Source: Kaistella jeonii
GTDB lineage: Bacteria; Bacteroidota; Bacteroidia; Flavobacteriales; Weeksellaceae
NCBI RefSeq assembly: GCF_000812865.1
Contig: NZ_JSYL01000009.1
Span: 32,658 to 96,657, forward strand
Length of the DNA stretch: 64,000 bases
Reading direction: 5' to 3'
A program made the translations under genes and the position numbers. Shown piece after piece: positions 8,786 to 18,523 of this stretch. Numbering within the stretch: the stretch's first letter is position 1; each line of letters begins with the position of its first letter. The notes under the pieces are model-generated. The model had not been told where the DNA came from, searched no databases, and was given only the letters and a program-made list of their open reading frames with translations.

Positions 8786-9079
8786 TTATTTAAACTTTGT
8801 TTCTGCGCTAAAAAAGTGACCTAACCTTCTATTTTCTGCCTGTAATGCTTCCATTTTATTGAGAAGGCGATGAATTACTTCTAAACCAGGCAAATTTATT
8901 TCAAGATCATAATGCCAGTTTGCAAACCGCTCAAAAGCCGGCAATTCATCATAAAGCAAATACTTCACTTCATTGTCATTTTCAGTCTTCAACAGTCCCG
9001 ACTCTTCCAGAGAATCAAAGAAAGTGATTTCTATATCGTAAATTCTTACGAGTTCTTCCCGGGAAATTCTATCACTCAT
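8786..9079 (-). CDS. cbpM: CbpM-like chaperone modulator
   Basis: A 97-residue MerR-like helical protein of the CbpM family, whose members bind the J-domain of CbpA and inhibit its co-chaperone activity. The N-terminal helix-turn-helix-like part ([26 protein letters not shown]) and the C-terminal coiled helix ([20 protein letters not shown]) fit the family. Its start overlaps the 3' end of the CbpA/DnaJ gene by 8 bp, so translation is coupled and the partner is evident. Confidence 0.85.
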   Translation of the reverse strand: MSDRISREELVRIYDIEITFFDSLEESGLLKTENDNEVKYLLYDELPAFERFANWHYDLEINLPGLEVIHRLLNKMEALQAENRRLGHFFSAETKFK

Positions 9080-9992
9080 TTTTTAAATCTTTTAATTGTT
9101 GAAATAATTCTTTTTCTTTCTCTGTCAAATTGGTAGGAATTTTCACGATGAACGTCACAAACAGATCTCCAAATTCACCTTCCTTTTTATATACTGGGAA
9201 ACCTTTACCTTTTAACCGAACTTTTGTTCCGTTTTGGGTTTCGGGTTTTACTTTTAAATTAACACTTCCTTCCAAAGTTTTTATAGGAACTTCACCCCCT
9301 AAAACAGCCGTATAAAAGTCAATTTCAACCTCGGATGTTAAATTGTCGCCATTTCTTTTAAATTCAGAATCTTCTTTAATATTGAAGGTGATAAACAGAT
9401 CGCCGTTTGGACCGCCATTATGTCCAGGATTTCCGTGGCCTTTTAATTTAATTTTCTGACCATCTGTAACTCCGGCGGGAATTGTAATTCTCACCTTTTT
9501 GCCATTAATATCAAAAGTTTGCTGATGGGTTTTTGCGGCGTCACGCAGGTTCAGATTCAAACTTGCTTCTACATCCTGACCTTTAAATTTTCCAGAGGCA
9601 CTTCCGCGCGAACTTCTACCGCCGGAACTTCCACCAAACATACTTTGGAAAAAATCTGAAAAATCGCCACCTTCACCAAAATCTGCACCAGAGTAATTTC
9701 CATAATTTCCACCTTGCTGAGATTGCTGCGATCGTTGCTGCTGTTGCGCTTTTTCATATTCTTCGCCGTGTTTCCAGTGTTCACCATATTGGTCATACTT
9801 TTTTCTGTTCGTAACATTGCTCAGAACTTCGTTGGCTTCATTGAGCTCTTTGAATTTTTTTTCTGATTCTTTATCTCCGGGATTTACGTCTGGATGATAT
9901 TTACGCGCTAATTTTCGGTACGCCTTTTTTATTTCGTCGGGAGTCGCTTTTTTATCAATGCCCAGAACTTTGTAATAATCGATATATGCCAT
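9072..9992 (-). CDS. cbpA: CbpA-type DnaJ co-chaperone
   Basis: A 306-residue class II J-protein that stimulates the DnaK ATPase. The J-domain occupies residues 1-70 with the essential HPD tripeptide at 33-35. A Gln/Gly/Phe-rich linker follows (residues 80-135), then the two beta-barrel substrate-binding domains (about 140-300, starting [11 protein letters not shown]). The four-cysteine zinc finger of true DnaJ is absent, as expected of CbpA. The downstream overlapping cbpM gene supports the assignment. Confidence 0.92.
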   Translation of the reverse strand: MAYIDYYKVLGIDKKATPDEIKKAYRKLARKYHPDVNPGDKESEKKFKELNEANEVLSNVTNRKKYDQYGEHWKHGEEYEKAQQQQRSQQSQQGGNYGNYSGADFGEGGDFSDFFQSMFGGSSGGRSSRGSASGKFKGQDVEASLNLNLRDAAKTHQQTFDINGKKVRITIPAGVTDGQKIKLKGHGNPGHNGGPNGDLFITFNIKEDSEFKRNGDNLTSEVEIDFYTAVLGGEVPIKTLEGSVNLKVKPETQNGTKVRLKGKGFPVYKKEGEFGDLFVTFIVKIPTNLTEKEKELFQQLKDLKNE

Positions 9993-10153
9993 ACAATAAT
10001 GATTTACTCAAATTTAAAAAAACTAAAATGATTGGAGTTCTAAAGTTCTGTTAAAACTTTCTATTTATTTTTATTAAATTTAAACAAAACTAAACTTTAA
10101 GTTAAATATCGTTTAAATAAAAATGACTTCTCTATTATTCGATTTAAAACATT

Positions 10154-10810
10154 ATGAAAAAATCTCTTTACATTCTCTCACTTTTATTAATGGTTTCTTG
10201 CTCAAAAGAAAGCAAAATAATTTCTGAAATTTTACCTCAAGATTCAACCAAGTTAATTCCCGTTGATTCATTAAAAAACGCAAATCTTAAAACAGAATCA
10301 GGAAAATTAAGTAAGGAAGAAACTTTGAAAAAATTGAATAATGAAATTCTTTCCACTTTAAAATCTAAAGACTACGACAGTTTTTCGAATTACATTCATC
10401 CAGAAAAGGGAATTACATTTTCGATGTATTCCTACATTAATCCAAAAAAAGACAAACATTTCAGTGGGGAAGGTTTCAAAAATTACAGCGCTACAAAAAC
10501 CAGATTTACATGGGGAGAAAAAGATGGAACCGGTGATTTATTGGTCCTTTCTATAAAAGATTATATGACTGAATGGGTTTTCACAAGAAATTTCAAAAAT
10601 TCAGAGTTTTATTTTAATGAGTTTAAAGGAATTGGAAATACCATTAATAACATCAAGAAAATTTATCCTAACGATCTATTTACCGAAAATTTTATTCCAG
10701 GAACAGAAATATTTAGCGGAATGGATTGGAGTTCGCTGATCTTCGTTTTTGAACAATACAACGACAACTATTATCTTGTTGCTGTTGCCAATAATTCCTG
10801 GACTACTTAG
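10154..10810 (+). CDS. Lipoprotein of unknown function
   Basis: 218 residues with a lipoprotein signal peptide (MKKSLYILSLLLMVSC, acylated Cys16). The mature part begins with a Lys/Ser-rich linker and then a domain with several conserved-looking aromatic residues (FTWGEKDGTGD, FNEFKGIG, FIPGTEIFSGMDWSSLIFVFE). I do not recognise a named family with certainty; the end resembles other small Bacteroidota lipoproteins with a DUF-type beta domain. It faces the M1 peptidase gene across a bidirectional terminator. Confidence 0.75.
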   Translation: MKKSLYILSLLLMVSCSKESKIISEILPQDSTKLIPVDSLKNANLKTESGKLSKEETLKKLNNEILSTLKSKDYDSFSNYIHPEKGITFSMYSYINPKKDKHFSGEGFKNYSATKTRFTWGEKDGTGDLLVLSIKDYMTEWVFTRNFKNSEFYFNEFKGIGNTINNIKKIYPNDLFTENFIPGTEIFSGMDWSSLIFVFEQYNDNYYLVAVANNSWTT

Positions 10811-10839
10811 AATTAAAAAGCATTACCTACTTTTTATAA

Positions 10840-10873
10840 AAATGCAACTTCGAAATTATTCGAAGTTGCATTT
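10840..10873. terminator. Bidirectional terminator between convergent genes
   Basis: A perfect 15-bp stem (10840-10854 with 10859-10873) and a 4-base loop between the convergent lipoprotein and M1 aminopeptidase genes. Flanking A/T runs on both sides allow it to work in both directions. Confidence 0.85.
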
Positions 10874-10894
10874 ATTTTTAAGATTAAAGAGTGC

Positions 10895-13405
10895 TTATTT
10901 GTAAGCTTCAATCGTTTTATTTAGTAAATCAATTTGCTGATTAATCGTTGGACTCGAAGGATTTGCTTTTAAAACAAGCATTTTCTTCGCTAGACCATCT
11001 TTTAAAATTTGCACGATCATCATTTTCGCTTGTGGATTGCTTCCGATTTGACCTTTAACCTGATTCAAAACTTTCGTTACATTTTCCGTCGCTTTTAAAT
11101 TATCAGAACTCATGATCCAGTTGAAACCATCTTCTGCAGCAGCTCCCAGTTCTGGTTTCTGGAATTTTAGGAAAGGATAAAAAGCCGCAGTTGCTGCAAT
11201 TGCAGGCATTTGTTTCTCGATTTTATTTTTAACGATGATGGGTAAAAGTTCTGCGATCACTTCATCACCTGCACCTTCCAAATCAATTTTATCAGCTAAA
11301 GCCGCTATTTTAGATGGATCAACTGCCGCAATTCCGGAGAGTGAATTGGCCTTCACCGAATTGGAAACCGCATTCATTCCTTTTTCAAAGAGCGGAAGAT
11401 ATTTTTTATCTTTTGTTTTTCCTAAAGCAGAAATTGCCGCCGCCTGAACCAAAGTTTTCGGGTCACTGGAAGCCATTTTTTCAACTTCAGAAAGAGCTGC
11501 TTTTGTCTGATCAGGTTTAGATAGATCTAATCCAAGAGCAGCTTTCACGCGAATTCTAAAATTAGAATCTTTCAAGGCTGCAATCACTGTTTTTAAAGCA
11601 GCCGGGTTTTTAGAAATGTTCTCGATTGCATTTTCTACGGCTTTGTATCTGCTCAAAAATTCAGTGGAGTTTTGATATTGCATTAAATATTGCTCAGGAG
11701 TTTTGGTATCCGTAAATTCTGCCAGCAAAACGCCATCTGCATTGATATTCACTAAATCTGGACTTTTTCCTACTTGAAAAGTGAAATCATTTTTTTCTTT
11801 CGCATCTACCCAAACATTTTTTCGGGAAGGTTTTCCATTTTCGAAAACATCGATAGCTAAAGGAAACTGAAAATTCTGTCCGATTTGATTTTGATTAATG
11901 GTAACCGTCACCTCTTTTTTGATTGGTTCAAAAGTAGTGGTGTAAGAAAGTTTCGGATTTCCGCTGCCGAAATACCATTGGTTGAAGAACCAGTTTAAAT
12001 CTTTTCCTGAAACTTTTTCTAAAGATAATCGAAGTTGATGCGCTTCGCCAGTTCCGTATTCATTCGTTTTCAAATAATCATTTAAACCAGCAAAAAAAGC
12101 ATCATCTCCTAAATAATTTCTAAGCATGTGAAGAATTGAGCCTCCTTTATTATAGGAAACACCATCGAAAACATCTTCCCGCGATTTATAACTAAAACGA
12201 ACCAAGTCTTTTGTAATGTTCGAAGGATCCATCATATATCCTTTACTTTCTTTCATCAAACCATAATCAGCGATATCTTTTCCGTATTTATGTTCGTTCC
12301 AGAGATATTGGGAATAGTTCGCAAAAGACTCATTAACAGTGATATTGCTCCAGCTTTCTGCGGTGACAAGATCGCCAAACCAATGGTGAAACAATTCGTG
12401 AGCAATGGTGTCTTCCCAACGATTTTCATCAATTAAATCTCCAGGTTTTTGCTGTGCAGATTCCTGGTGAAGCGTTGCTGTCGTATTTTCCATCGCGCCA
12501 GAAACGTAATCTCTACCTGTAATTTGCGAATATTTAGACCATGGGTAATCGTAGTTTAATCTTTTCGAAAAGAACTCGATCATTTCCGGTGTGTTTCCGA
12601 AAATCTGTTTTGCATAAGGTTCATATTCTTTTTCTACATAATAATCGACGTCGATATTTCTCCATTTATCTTTTACAATGGCATAATCACCAACTCCCAT
12701 GAAAAATAAATAAGGCGAATGTTTTTTGTCCATCACCCAATGATCAGTTCGTAAACCGTTGCTTTCTTTGGTAGAAGATTTCATGATCCCGTTCGATAAA
12801 GTCACGTATTTATCGGGAACGGTCATGTAAATTTCTTCTGTTGTTTTTTGGTTGGTTTTATCAATGGTTGGAAACCAGGCGGAAGAAGATTCAGTTTCAC
12901 CTTGCGTCCAGATTTGAGTTGGTTTATCGGCTTCTTTTCCTTGAGCATTGATGAAATAAAGACCTTTTGCATCGGTAATTGCAGCACTCCCTTTTTGAGT
13001 TATTTCGTTCGGACGCGCTGTATATTTGATATAAACAGTATAATCCTGATTCCTGTTGTAGGTTTTATCGAGGTTTATTTTGAGCATATCGTTTTTGTAC
13101 TCATATTTCAAAGGACTTTTGCTGCCACTTTTATCTAAAGCAACTTCATGGATCAACATTCCTTTTGCGTTGAGAACCAAAGAATCGGTCGGATAAAAAT
13201 AAGGTGAAGCAGTCAACCATTCTTCGCCGCCCATTTGTTCTTTTTGGTAATCTAAATTCACTTTTAATTTGGTGTGTTTCAATTCGGTCATTTTCGTGTG
13301 AGATCCACGATAAATTTCAGTTCTACCGGAAGTATCGGTTTGTGCCGCAAGATTTGCGGAGAATAAAATCCCGAGTAAACTGATGGAGATTAATAGTTTT
13401 TTCAT
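10895..13405 (-). CDS. M1 family metallo-aminopeptidase, exported
   Basis: 836 residues with a signal peptide (MKKLLISISLLGILFSANLAAQ). The exopeptidase motif GAMEN and the zinc site HELFHHW (about residues 335-341), with the third zinc ligand in VNESFAN about 20 residues later, identify a gluzincin aminopeptidase. The C-terminal third is a helical HEAT-like region (repeated ALxDSN, AALGL, ISALGKT). It should cleave N-terminal amino acids from peptides in the periplasm or at the outer surface, feeding the peptide-based nutrition typical of these bacteria. It has no T9SS sorting domain. Confidence 0.93.
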   Translation of the reverse strand: MKKLLISISLLGILFSANLAAQTDTSGRTEIYRGSHTKMTELKHTKLKVNLDYQKEQMGGEEWLTASPYFYPTDSLVLNAKGMLIHEVALDKSGSKSPLKYEYKNDMLKINLDKTYNRNQDYTVYIKYTARPNEITQKGSAAITDAKGLYFINAQGKEADKPTQIWTQGETESSSAWFPTIDKTNQKTTEEIYMTVPDKYVTLSNGIMKSSTKESNGLRTDHWVMDKKHSPYLFFMGVGDYAIVKDKWRNIDVDYYVEKEYEPYAKQIFGNTPEMIEFFSKRLNYDYPWSKYSQITGRDYVSGAMENTTATLHQESAQQKPGDLIDENRWEDTIAHELFHHWFGDLVTAESWSNITVNESFANYSQYLWNEHKYGKDIADYGLMKESKGYMMDPSNITKDLVRFSYKSREDVFDGVSYNKGGSILHMLRNYLGDDAFFAGLNDYLKTNEYGTGEAHQLRLSLEKVSGKDLNWFFNQWYFGSGNPKLSYTTTFEPIKKEVTVTINQNQIGQNFQFPLAIDVFENGKPSRKNVWVDAKEKNDFTFQVGKSPDLVNINADGVLLAEFTDTKTPEQYLMQYQNSTEFLSRYKAVENAIENISKNPAALKTVIAALKDSNFRIRVKAALGLDLSKPDQTKAALSEVEKMASSDPKTLVQAAAISALGKTKDKKYLPLFEKGMNAVSNSVKANSLSGIAAVDPSKIAALADKIDLEGAGDEVIAELLPIIVKNKIEKQMPAIAATAAFYPFLKFQKPELGAAAEDGFNWIMSSDNLKATENVTKVLNQVKGQIGSNPQAKMMIVQILKDGLAKKMLVLKANPSSPTINQQIDLLNKTIEAYK

Positions 13406-13446
13406 ATTTATTTCAATGATTTTTGTAAGAATTTTCAGACTGGTTT

Positions 13447-13671
13447 TTATGATTTCTTATTAACGAAGGTTTCGAACAGGTCATTAACAAAAGATTCGTA
13501 ATCGCCTGTTTTCAGTTGTTCCTTGCTCTTGGTGACGGCTCTTTTCAGATCACTTTCTGTATTTTCGTCATCAACAATTTCAACAGATTTTACGCCTTTA
13601 ATCTGAATTAAAAGTTCTGCTATTTTGCCCAACTCGGCATTTTCTTCGAGGTTAAGTTTTAATGATTTCAT
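13447..13671 (-). CDS. Small hypothetical protein
   Basis: A 74-residue acidic protein (starting MKSLKLNLEENAELGKIAELL). The first 35 residues predict as a short alpha/beta unit (IKGVKSVEIVDD) and the rest as a charged helix (KSKEQLKTGDYESFVNDLF). It is reminiscent of small antitoxin or DUF2683-like proteins, but I cannot name the family and no toxin gene lies beside it. It starts 42 bp downstream of nothing on its own strand and is probably monocistronic or cotranscribed with the M1 peptidase. Confidence 0.6.
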   Translation of the reverse strand: MKSLKLNLEENAELGKIAELLIQIKGVKSVEIVDDENTESDLKRAVTKSKEQLKTGDYESFVNDLFETFVNKKS

Positions 13672-13784
13672 CGGTTGATTGGTAGTTAATTAATAGAAAA
13701 AGTTACAAAAAAAGTAAAGCATCAGAACTTCACTTCTAGTAATTATTGAAGTTTTAGGCAATAATTTTTTTTAAACAATAACTT

Positions 13785-13862
13785 GCAGCCCGACTTGAAC
13801 GGAGCTCTTTTTGTGGAGCAAAGCGGAACAAAAAAGCGGGAGTGGAAGGTGGATTAAGCTGC
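13785..13862 (+). repeat. Dispersed structured intergenic element, copy A1
   Basis: A 78-base element starting GCAGCCCGACTTGAACGGAG. Its ends pair (GCAGC with GCTGC), and internally CTTTTTGT (13807-13814) pairs with ACAAAAAAG (13828-13836). Near-identical copies lie at 27145-27222 and 33974-34053, and a related inverted one at 63600-63690. It occupies the gap downstream of thyA. The paired arms differ between copies in a compensatory way, which suggests a structured RNA or DNA element rather than a remnant gene. Confidence 0.8.
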
Positions 13863-13887
13863 CCAAAAAAAAATTAAACTTTATACT

Positions 13888-14682
13888 TTAAATCGCAACA
13901 GGCGCTTTAATTCCCGGATCTGGATTGTAATTTTCTAAAGTAAAATCTTCAAAATCGAAATCGAAAATATCCTTAATTTCAGGATTGAGTTTCATCGTTG
14001 GTAAATCTTTCGGCGTGCGGGAAAGTTGTTTATGAACTTGCTCGAAATGATTATTGTAAATATGAACATCGCCAAAAGTGTGCACATAATCGCCAACTTC
14101 TAAATCACAAACCTGCGCAACCATCATTAATAACAACGCATAACTCGCAATATTAAAAGGAACTCCCAGAAATACATCTGCACTTCTTTGATACAATTGC
14201 AGGGACAATTTTCCATCGGCTACATAAAACTGAAACAAAGCGTGACAAGGCGCTAAAGACATGTTGGGGATTTCAGCAGCATTCCAGGCGGAAACAATCA
14301 ATCTTCGCGAATCCGGATTTTTTTTAATTTGATCAATGACTTCTGTGATCTGATCTACAACCTTTCCGTTTGCTCCAGTCCAACTTCTCCATTGTGCACC
14401 GTAAACAGGACCGAGATCGCCATTTTCATCTGCCCATTCGTTCCAGATTGAAACGCCGTTGTCATTTAAATATTTAATATTGGTATCGCCTTTTAAAAAC
14501 CAAAGCAATTCATAAATGATCGATTTCAAATGAACTTTTTTCGTCGTTACCATCGGGAAACCTTTTGAAAGATCATAACGCAATTGATATCCAAAAACAC
14601 TTCGGGTTCCTGTTCCTGTTCGATCGGTTTTATCGGTTCCGTTGTCTAAAATATGTTGAAGAAGGTGGAGGTAATTTTGCAT
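13888..14682 (-). CDS. thyA: Thymidylate synthase
   Basis: 264 residues, the same length as E. coli ThyA. It makes dTMP from dUMP with methylene-tetrahydrofolate. The active-site segment [19 protein letters not shown] contains the nucleophilic Cys; the substrate-binding [17 protein letters not shown] and the C-terminal GIKAPVAI are essentially those of the family. No folA gene is adjacent on this strand. The region 13672-13887 downstream holds only repeat copy A1. Confidence 0.97.
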   Translation of the reverse strand: MQNYLHLLQHILDNGTDKTDRTGTGTRSVFGYQLRYDLSKGFPMVTTKKVHLKSIIYELLWFLKGDTNIKYLNDNGVSIWNEWADENGDLGPVYGAQWRSWTGANGKVVDQITEVIDQIKKNPDSRRLIVSAWNAAEIPNMSLAPCHALFQFYVADGKLSLQLYQRSADVFLGVPFNIASYALLLMMVAQVCDLEVGDYVHTFGDVHIYNNHFEQVHKQLSRTPKDLPTMKLNPEIKDIFDFDFEDFTLENYNPDPGIKAPVAI

Positions 14683-14760
14683 GATCTAATAATGAGTAAT
14701 TGGTAATTAGCAAGGAGTACTGTTGAAAATTTATTTAATGATTTACAAAAATAGGTATTT

Positions 14761-15201
14761 TTACCAAAGGTTCTTAATGATTTGTTTGGTGTTATTCAAT
14801 GAAATCTCGTCGCCTTTATTCTTGTTAAATAATACTTTACCTAAAGGACTTTCAGTTGAAATTACAAATATTTTTTTTTCATTAAAAATAATTTCACCCA
14901 AGGAAACAGCGATATAAAAAAATCCTTTATCGGTTTGTACTAAACTTCCTAAACCAATTGTTTGATGAAGATTGGTATTTACAAAGGTTAAAGAATTCTT
15001 TGCCCGCACATTTTCATTCAATTGAATTTGCAGATTATTGATTTCCTGCTGCACCATTTCCCGCGTTGTTTCATATTTATCGCCCATCGAACTTTTGGTT
15101 TCGTTGTTCGAAGCTCGGGTTTCGGCAATCATTCTTTCTAAAGTTGCGATCTTCTCTGACAATTTTTCCTGAACGATTTTTAGGATTTCGGATTTGTTCA
15201 T
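14761..15201 (-). CDS. GreA/GreB-like elongation factor family protein
   Basis: 146 residues with the two-part layout of Gre factors: an N-terminal coiled coil (residues about 1-75) containing GDKYETTREMVQQEIN, and a C-terminal FKBP-like domain ending PLGKVLFNKNKGDEISL. True GreA has conserved acidic residues at the coiled-coil tip that enter the RNA polymerase secondary channel; here the tip reads NETKSSMGDKYET with only one Asp-Glu pair nearby, so transcript-cleavage activity is uncertain. It may instead be one of the Gre-like proteins that bind RNA polymerase for another purpose. Confidence 0.65.
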   Translation of the reverse strand: MNKSEILKIVQEKLSEKIATLERMIAETRASNNETKSSMGDKYETTREMVQQEINNLQIQLNENVRAKNSLTFVNTNLHQTIGLGSLVQTDKGFFYIAVSLGEIIFNEKKIFVISTESPLGKVLFNKNKGDEISLNNTKQIIKNLW

Positions 15202-15220
15202 TTACAGTTTAAAATAAGAT

Positions 15221-15273
15221 TTGGCTAAAGCCATTTGATTATTTTATTAATTTAAAACGGGCTAAAGCCCGTT
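15221..15273. repeat. Paired GGCTAAAGCC palindromes
   Basis: Two palindromes with the same core lie 30 bp apart: TGGCTAAAGCCA at about 15222-15233 and a stronger 8-bp stem AACGGGCT/AGCCCGTT at 15256-15273. They fill the gap between the amylase stop and the GreA-like start, and could form a terminator-like hairpin on the minus strand. The sequence following the second (CCTATTGAT) also follows the hairpin at 1313-1331, hinting at a repeat family. Confidence 0.6.
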
Positions 15274-15304
15274 CCTATTGATAATTCTATTTTATCTGGA
15301 AATT

Positions 15305-16651
15305 CTATTTTTCCATCACGGCATATCCGCCAATCGGCAAATAAAAACTTTTATCTTGTGCAAAATCTTTTATTGGACCGCTGAAAACATTTTTGAACTT
15401 TCCGGAAACATTTGCATCATCGATGGTAAAAGAAACAACTTCTTTCGACATATTTAAAACAACCAACACCTGATCTTTCCCATTCTTTCGAATGTACGCC
15501 AAAATTTTATCATCAGCGGAAGTTTTTAATAAATAAGTTGATGCCGCCGGATCGCCACCTCGTAACGCAGGATTTGAAGATTTTAAATCTAATAAAGTTT
15601 TATAAAAAGGTGCCATTTGATTGTTGCCGTTCCATTCAATAACATCTTTTTCAAAGAATTCGAGGCTTTTCATATTCGGTAATTCCTGCCCGGAATACAA
15701 TAATGGAATTCCGTCCCAGGTTGCAGAAAAAACAGCTAAAGGTTTCGCGATATCACCATATTTTTCATATTCTGTTCCGTTCCAGGTATTTTCGTCGTGA
15801 TTGCTTGTAAACCAAGCTCTCATTGATTTATCGCCAATCGCAGAATATTTTTGAAGCAGATCTCTTAAGTCAGAAAGTGGCAGATTTTTTTTGTAATAAT
15901 CTTCAGTTTTATGCATCCAGGTCCAGGAATAACTCGCGTCGAAAACTTTCCCGTATTCGGGATTATCGAGTTCATCAAACTCTCCAATGAAAAAAAGGGA
16001 TTTTATTTTTTCAATTTCAGGTCTTGCCTGTTCCCAGAAATCAACTTCAACCCAACTTGCCAAATCGCAACGGAATCCATCGATATTGGTTTCTTTAACC
16101 CAAAACTTCATGGCATCGATCATCGCCTGTCTCATCGCCGGATTTTTATAATCCAACTCTATGATATCATCCATCCCGGAAGCGATATGGAATTTTCCAT
16201 CTGCGTTATGAAGATAATAATCTGGATGAGAAACCGTCCAGACGTGATCCCAACCGGTGTGATTGGCGACCCAATCGATAATTACTTTGAAACCCATTTT
16301 GTGCGCTTCATCGACCATGTGTTTAAAATCCTCCAAATTTCCAAATTCTGGATTTATGGAAACATAATCGTGCGCTGCATATTGACTTCCCATACTTCCT
16401 TTTTTTACCTTTTGGGAAATCGGCGTAATTGGCATGAACCACAAAGTTTTTACACCCATTTCTTTCAAACGCGGCAGGTCTTTTTCGAAAGCGCGAAAAG
16501 TTCCTTCTTGGGTATATTGTCTTACGTTAACCTCATAGATATTGGTATCGTGTTTCCACTCGCTGGGTGAATTGGTCATTTTTGTGGATTTTTTGGTGGC
16601 ACAGGAAATAATTCCCAAACCGATAATGGCTAATAAAAATAGCTTTTTCAT
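15305..16651 (-). CDS. GH13 alpha-amylase family lipoprotein
   Basis: A 448-residue glycoside hydrolase family 13 enzyme with a lipoprotein signal (MKKLFLLAIIGLGIISC, Cys17). The four GH13 regions are all present: VIIDWVANH (I), GFRCDLASW with the nucleophile Asp (II), FFIGEFDE with the acid/base Glu (III) and FTSNHDEN (IV). It should act on alpha-glucans in the periplasm or at the outer membrane. No SusC/SusD pair or other glucan genes are adjacent, so it is not part of a visible utilisation locus. Confidence 0.92.
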   Translation of the reverse strand: MKKLFLLAIIGLGIISCATKKSTKMTNSPSEWKHDTNIYEVNVRQYTQEGTFRAFEKDLPRLKEMGVKTLWFMPITPISQKVKKGSMGSQYAAHDYVSINPEFGNLEDFKHMVDEAHKMGFKVIIDWVANHTGWDHVWTVSHPDYYLHNADGKFHIASGMDDIIELDYKNPAMRQAMIDAMKFWVKETNIDGFRCDLASWVEVDFWEQARPEIEKIKSLFFIGEFDELDNPEYGKVFDASYSWTWMHKTEDYYKKNLPLSDLRDLLQKYSAIGDKSMRAWFTSNHDENTWNGTEYEKYGDIAKPLAVFSATWDGIPLLYSGQELPNMKSLEFFEKDVIEWNGNNQMAPFYKTLLDLKSSNPALRGGDPAASTYLLKTSADDKILAYIRKNGKDQVLVVLNMSKEVVSFTIDDANVSGKFKNVFSGPIKDFAQDKSFYLPIGGYAVMEK

Positions 16652-16736
16652 TCGGACTGATTTAGAACAAATATATTGATTTTTTATTTCAATTCTGAAG
16701 ATTCATCGTTCGAAAAATTTGAATTATAAGCACAAA

Positions 16737-16759
16737 AAAACCTCTAAAAAAGAGGTTTT
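16737..16759 (-). terminator. Rho-independent terminator
   Basis: A 9-bp stem (AAAACCTCT with AGAGGTTTT) and 5-base loop, with a T-run on the minus strand, just after the stop of the TnpR-like acidic protein gene. Confidence 0.8.
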
Positions 16760-16764
16760 ATATT

Positions 16765-17349
16765 TTAAATTGGATCTTCTTCGCTTTCGTCGAAGTTGTC
16801 ATTATAGCCATCGTCTTCATCATCGTCAAAGCTTTCATCATCTTCATCTGCAAAACTGCCGGCGTTAAATTCGTCTTCGAAACTTCCAAATTCATCATCC
16901 ATTATAGGCATTACCGAACTCTTACCATTTTTCTTAACCGTTTTACTTGGCGCTTTCAAAGGCATATTTCCAAACCGAAACATGGTGATCGGATAATTTA
17001 CTGCATGTTTTTCTTCTAGTTCTTCTACTTTTTCACAGAAAAATTCCCAAAGATCCATAAACCCATACTGAAACTGAATTTTAGCACCAGGTTCTTCAAA
17101 AGCTTCGCTTAGATAAACATCGCTCATAATTTCTCCGTCGCCATCATCGCTCATATCTTCTAACGGAACGGTTTTTACGATAACGCCGTCTTTATCAAGA
17201 ATGTTAAAGAGTGATAAATCTTCGCCCATAAGACTAAATGCACTTTTGATTCCCAAGTGCAGATTCCAAAGAGTTTGCTTTTCTTTGATCTCGATATCTC
17301 TGAAAATATCATCTTTGGCGTCTAAAATTACACGGATCTTATAAATCAT
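16765..17349 (-). CDS. pRiA4b ORF-3-like / IS1096 TnpR-like acidic protein
   Basis: 194 residues. The first 125 (MIYKIRVILDAKDDIFRDIEI, LWNLHLGIKSAF, FQYGFMDLWEFFCEKVEEL) match the pRiA4b ORF-3 / IS1096 TnpR passenger-protein fold. The last 60 residues are an extremely acidic, low-complexity tail of Asp, Glu and Ser. Despite the family name there is no transposase or element end nearby, and such proteins are widespread as stable chromosomal genes in Bacteroidota. Function unknown. Confidence 0.75.
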   Translation of the reverse strand: MIYKIRVILDAKDDIFRDIEIKEKQTLWNLHLGIKSAFSLMGEDLSLFNILDKDGVIVKTVPLEDMSDDGDGEIMSDVYLSEAFEEPGAKIQFQYGFMDLWEFFCEKVEELEEKHAVNYPITMFRFGNMPLKAPSKTVKKNGKSSVMPIMDDEFGSFEDEFNAGSFADEDDESFDDDEDDGYNDNFDESEEDPI

Positions 17350-17479
17350 TTTTGCTTAAAAATTTTGTGACTATTCTATTTTGATTTCCTTTCGGGTACA
17401 AATATAAAACAATTGAAATTTGACAAAAAAGAATTTAACCTATTATTTTCTAAAAGTTTTTCTTACATTTTGCCGTTTT

Positions 17480-18514
17480 CTAAATGCTCTTATTGAGTAA
17501 AAAAGTGAATTCGGTTCCTTCTAAATATACGCTTTGTACAGAAATATTCTCACCATGTGCTTCGAGAATGTGTTTTACAATCGCCAAACCTAATCCTGAA
17601 CCGCCATCTGTACGATTTCTGCTGGTTTCTACGCGGTAAAATCTTTCGAAAATCCGCGGTAGATTCTCCGGCTTAATACCCATGCCATTATCTTTTACTT
17701 CGACCAGAACTTTATTTTTCAGGATATTTGTCTGGATGATGATCTGCGCTTTATCACGGTTGGCGTAATGAATAGCATTTGAAATTAGATTAATAAGAAC
17801 CTGCGAGATCTTGTGCTTATCGGCTTTTACGAAAATCTGTGCAGAAGAAGTTTGCAGCTGAACTTTCGAATCTTTTCTTTGCGCTTCCAGGTCGAGAAGA
17901 TCTATGATTTCCTTTACTAAAGCATTAATATCGAAAGACGTAATGTTTAAGGTAATTTCGCCCGATTCATATTGATTAATCATATCCAGATCTTTCACGA
18001 TTGTGAGTAACCTTTCTACTGATTTATCAATTCTTTCCAAATATTTGTCGCGGATCGTTAGGTCTTCAACACCGCCATCAATTAGAGTTTCTACATATCC
18101 CTGAATGGAAAAAAGCGGCGTTTTCAGTTCATGAGAAACGTTGCCGATATACTCTTTCCGATAAATCTCCATTTCTTTCATGGTATCTAATTCAGTTGCA
18201 TTTTTCTGGCTGAATTGAGAAACTCTTTCTCCAAGTTCCTGAAAATTTAATTCATTATCATCTTCCGTGCTGAATTCATCAGGTAAAATTGTAGAAATTC
18301 TGCGAATTTGTTTTTTACCGTAAACATTGAAAAGAGAATCGAGAATGATATAATTGAGAACAAAAATTAACACTACGCAAGAAATGAATGCGAGATAAAA
18401 AGTACGTTGATCATGAACAATAATATCTTTGGTATAATCGAAAATCAGTGCAATAAGGGACATTGCAACGGTGAGAAAAACCGAAGCCAGTAAAGTTAAT
18501 TTATGAAACCTCAT
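17480..18514 (-). CDS. PhoR-like sensor histidine kinase
   Basis: A 344-residue membrane kinase. Two N-terminal transmembrane segments (about 7-27 and 38-58) flank a very short extracytoplasmic loop, so there is no large sensor domain. The dimerisation/phosphoacceptor motif VSHELKTPLFSIQGYVE is near residue 130; the ATPase part has NLISNAIHYA (N box), DNGMGIKPEN (G1), RIFERFYRVE (F) and GGSGLGLAIVKHI (G2). It lies 9 bp after the cognate response regulator. The short loop suggests the signal comes from the membrane or a partner protein, as in PhoR. Confidence 0.92.
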   Translation of the reverse strand: MRFHKLTLLASVFLTVAMSLIALIFDYTKDIIVHDQRTFYLAFISCVVLIFVLNYIILDSLFNVYGKKQIRRISTILPDEFSTEDDNELNFQELGERVSQFSQKNATELDTMKEMEIYRKEYIGNVSHELKTPLFSIQGYVETLIDGGVEDLTIRDKYLERIDKSVERLLTIVKDLDMINQYESGEITLNITSFDINALVKEIIDLLDLEAQRKDSKVQLQTSSAQIFVKADKHKISQVLINLISNAIHYANRDKAQIIIQTNILKNKVLVEVKDNGMGIKPENLPRIFERFYRVETSRNRTDGGSGLGLAIVKHILEAHGENISVQSVYLEGTEFTFLLNKSI

Positions 18515-18523
18515 CTCACAAAT

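Noticed and set aside
15911..16570. Long plus-strand open frame (219 codons) opposite the amylase gene
   Set aside because: It is the antisense shadow of a clear GH13 gene with all four catalytic motifs; its translation has no recognisable domain.
16765..17349. Mobile element because of the IS1096 TnpR-like name
   Set aside because: No transposase, inverted ends or target duplication nearby; the fold is found in many chromosomal genes.
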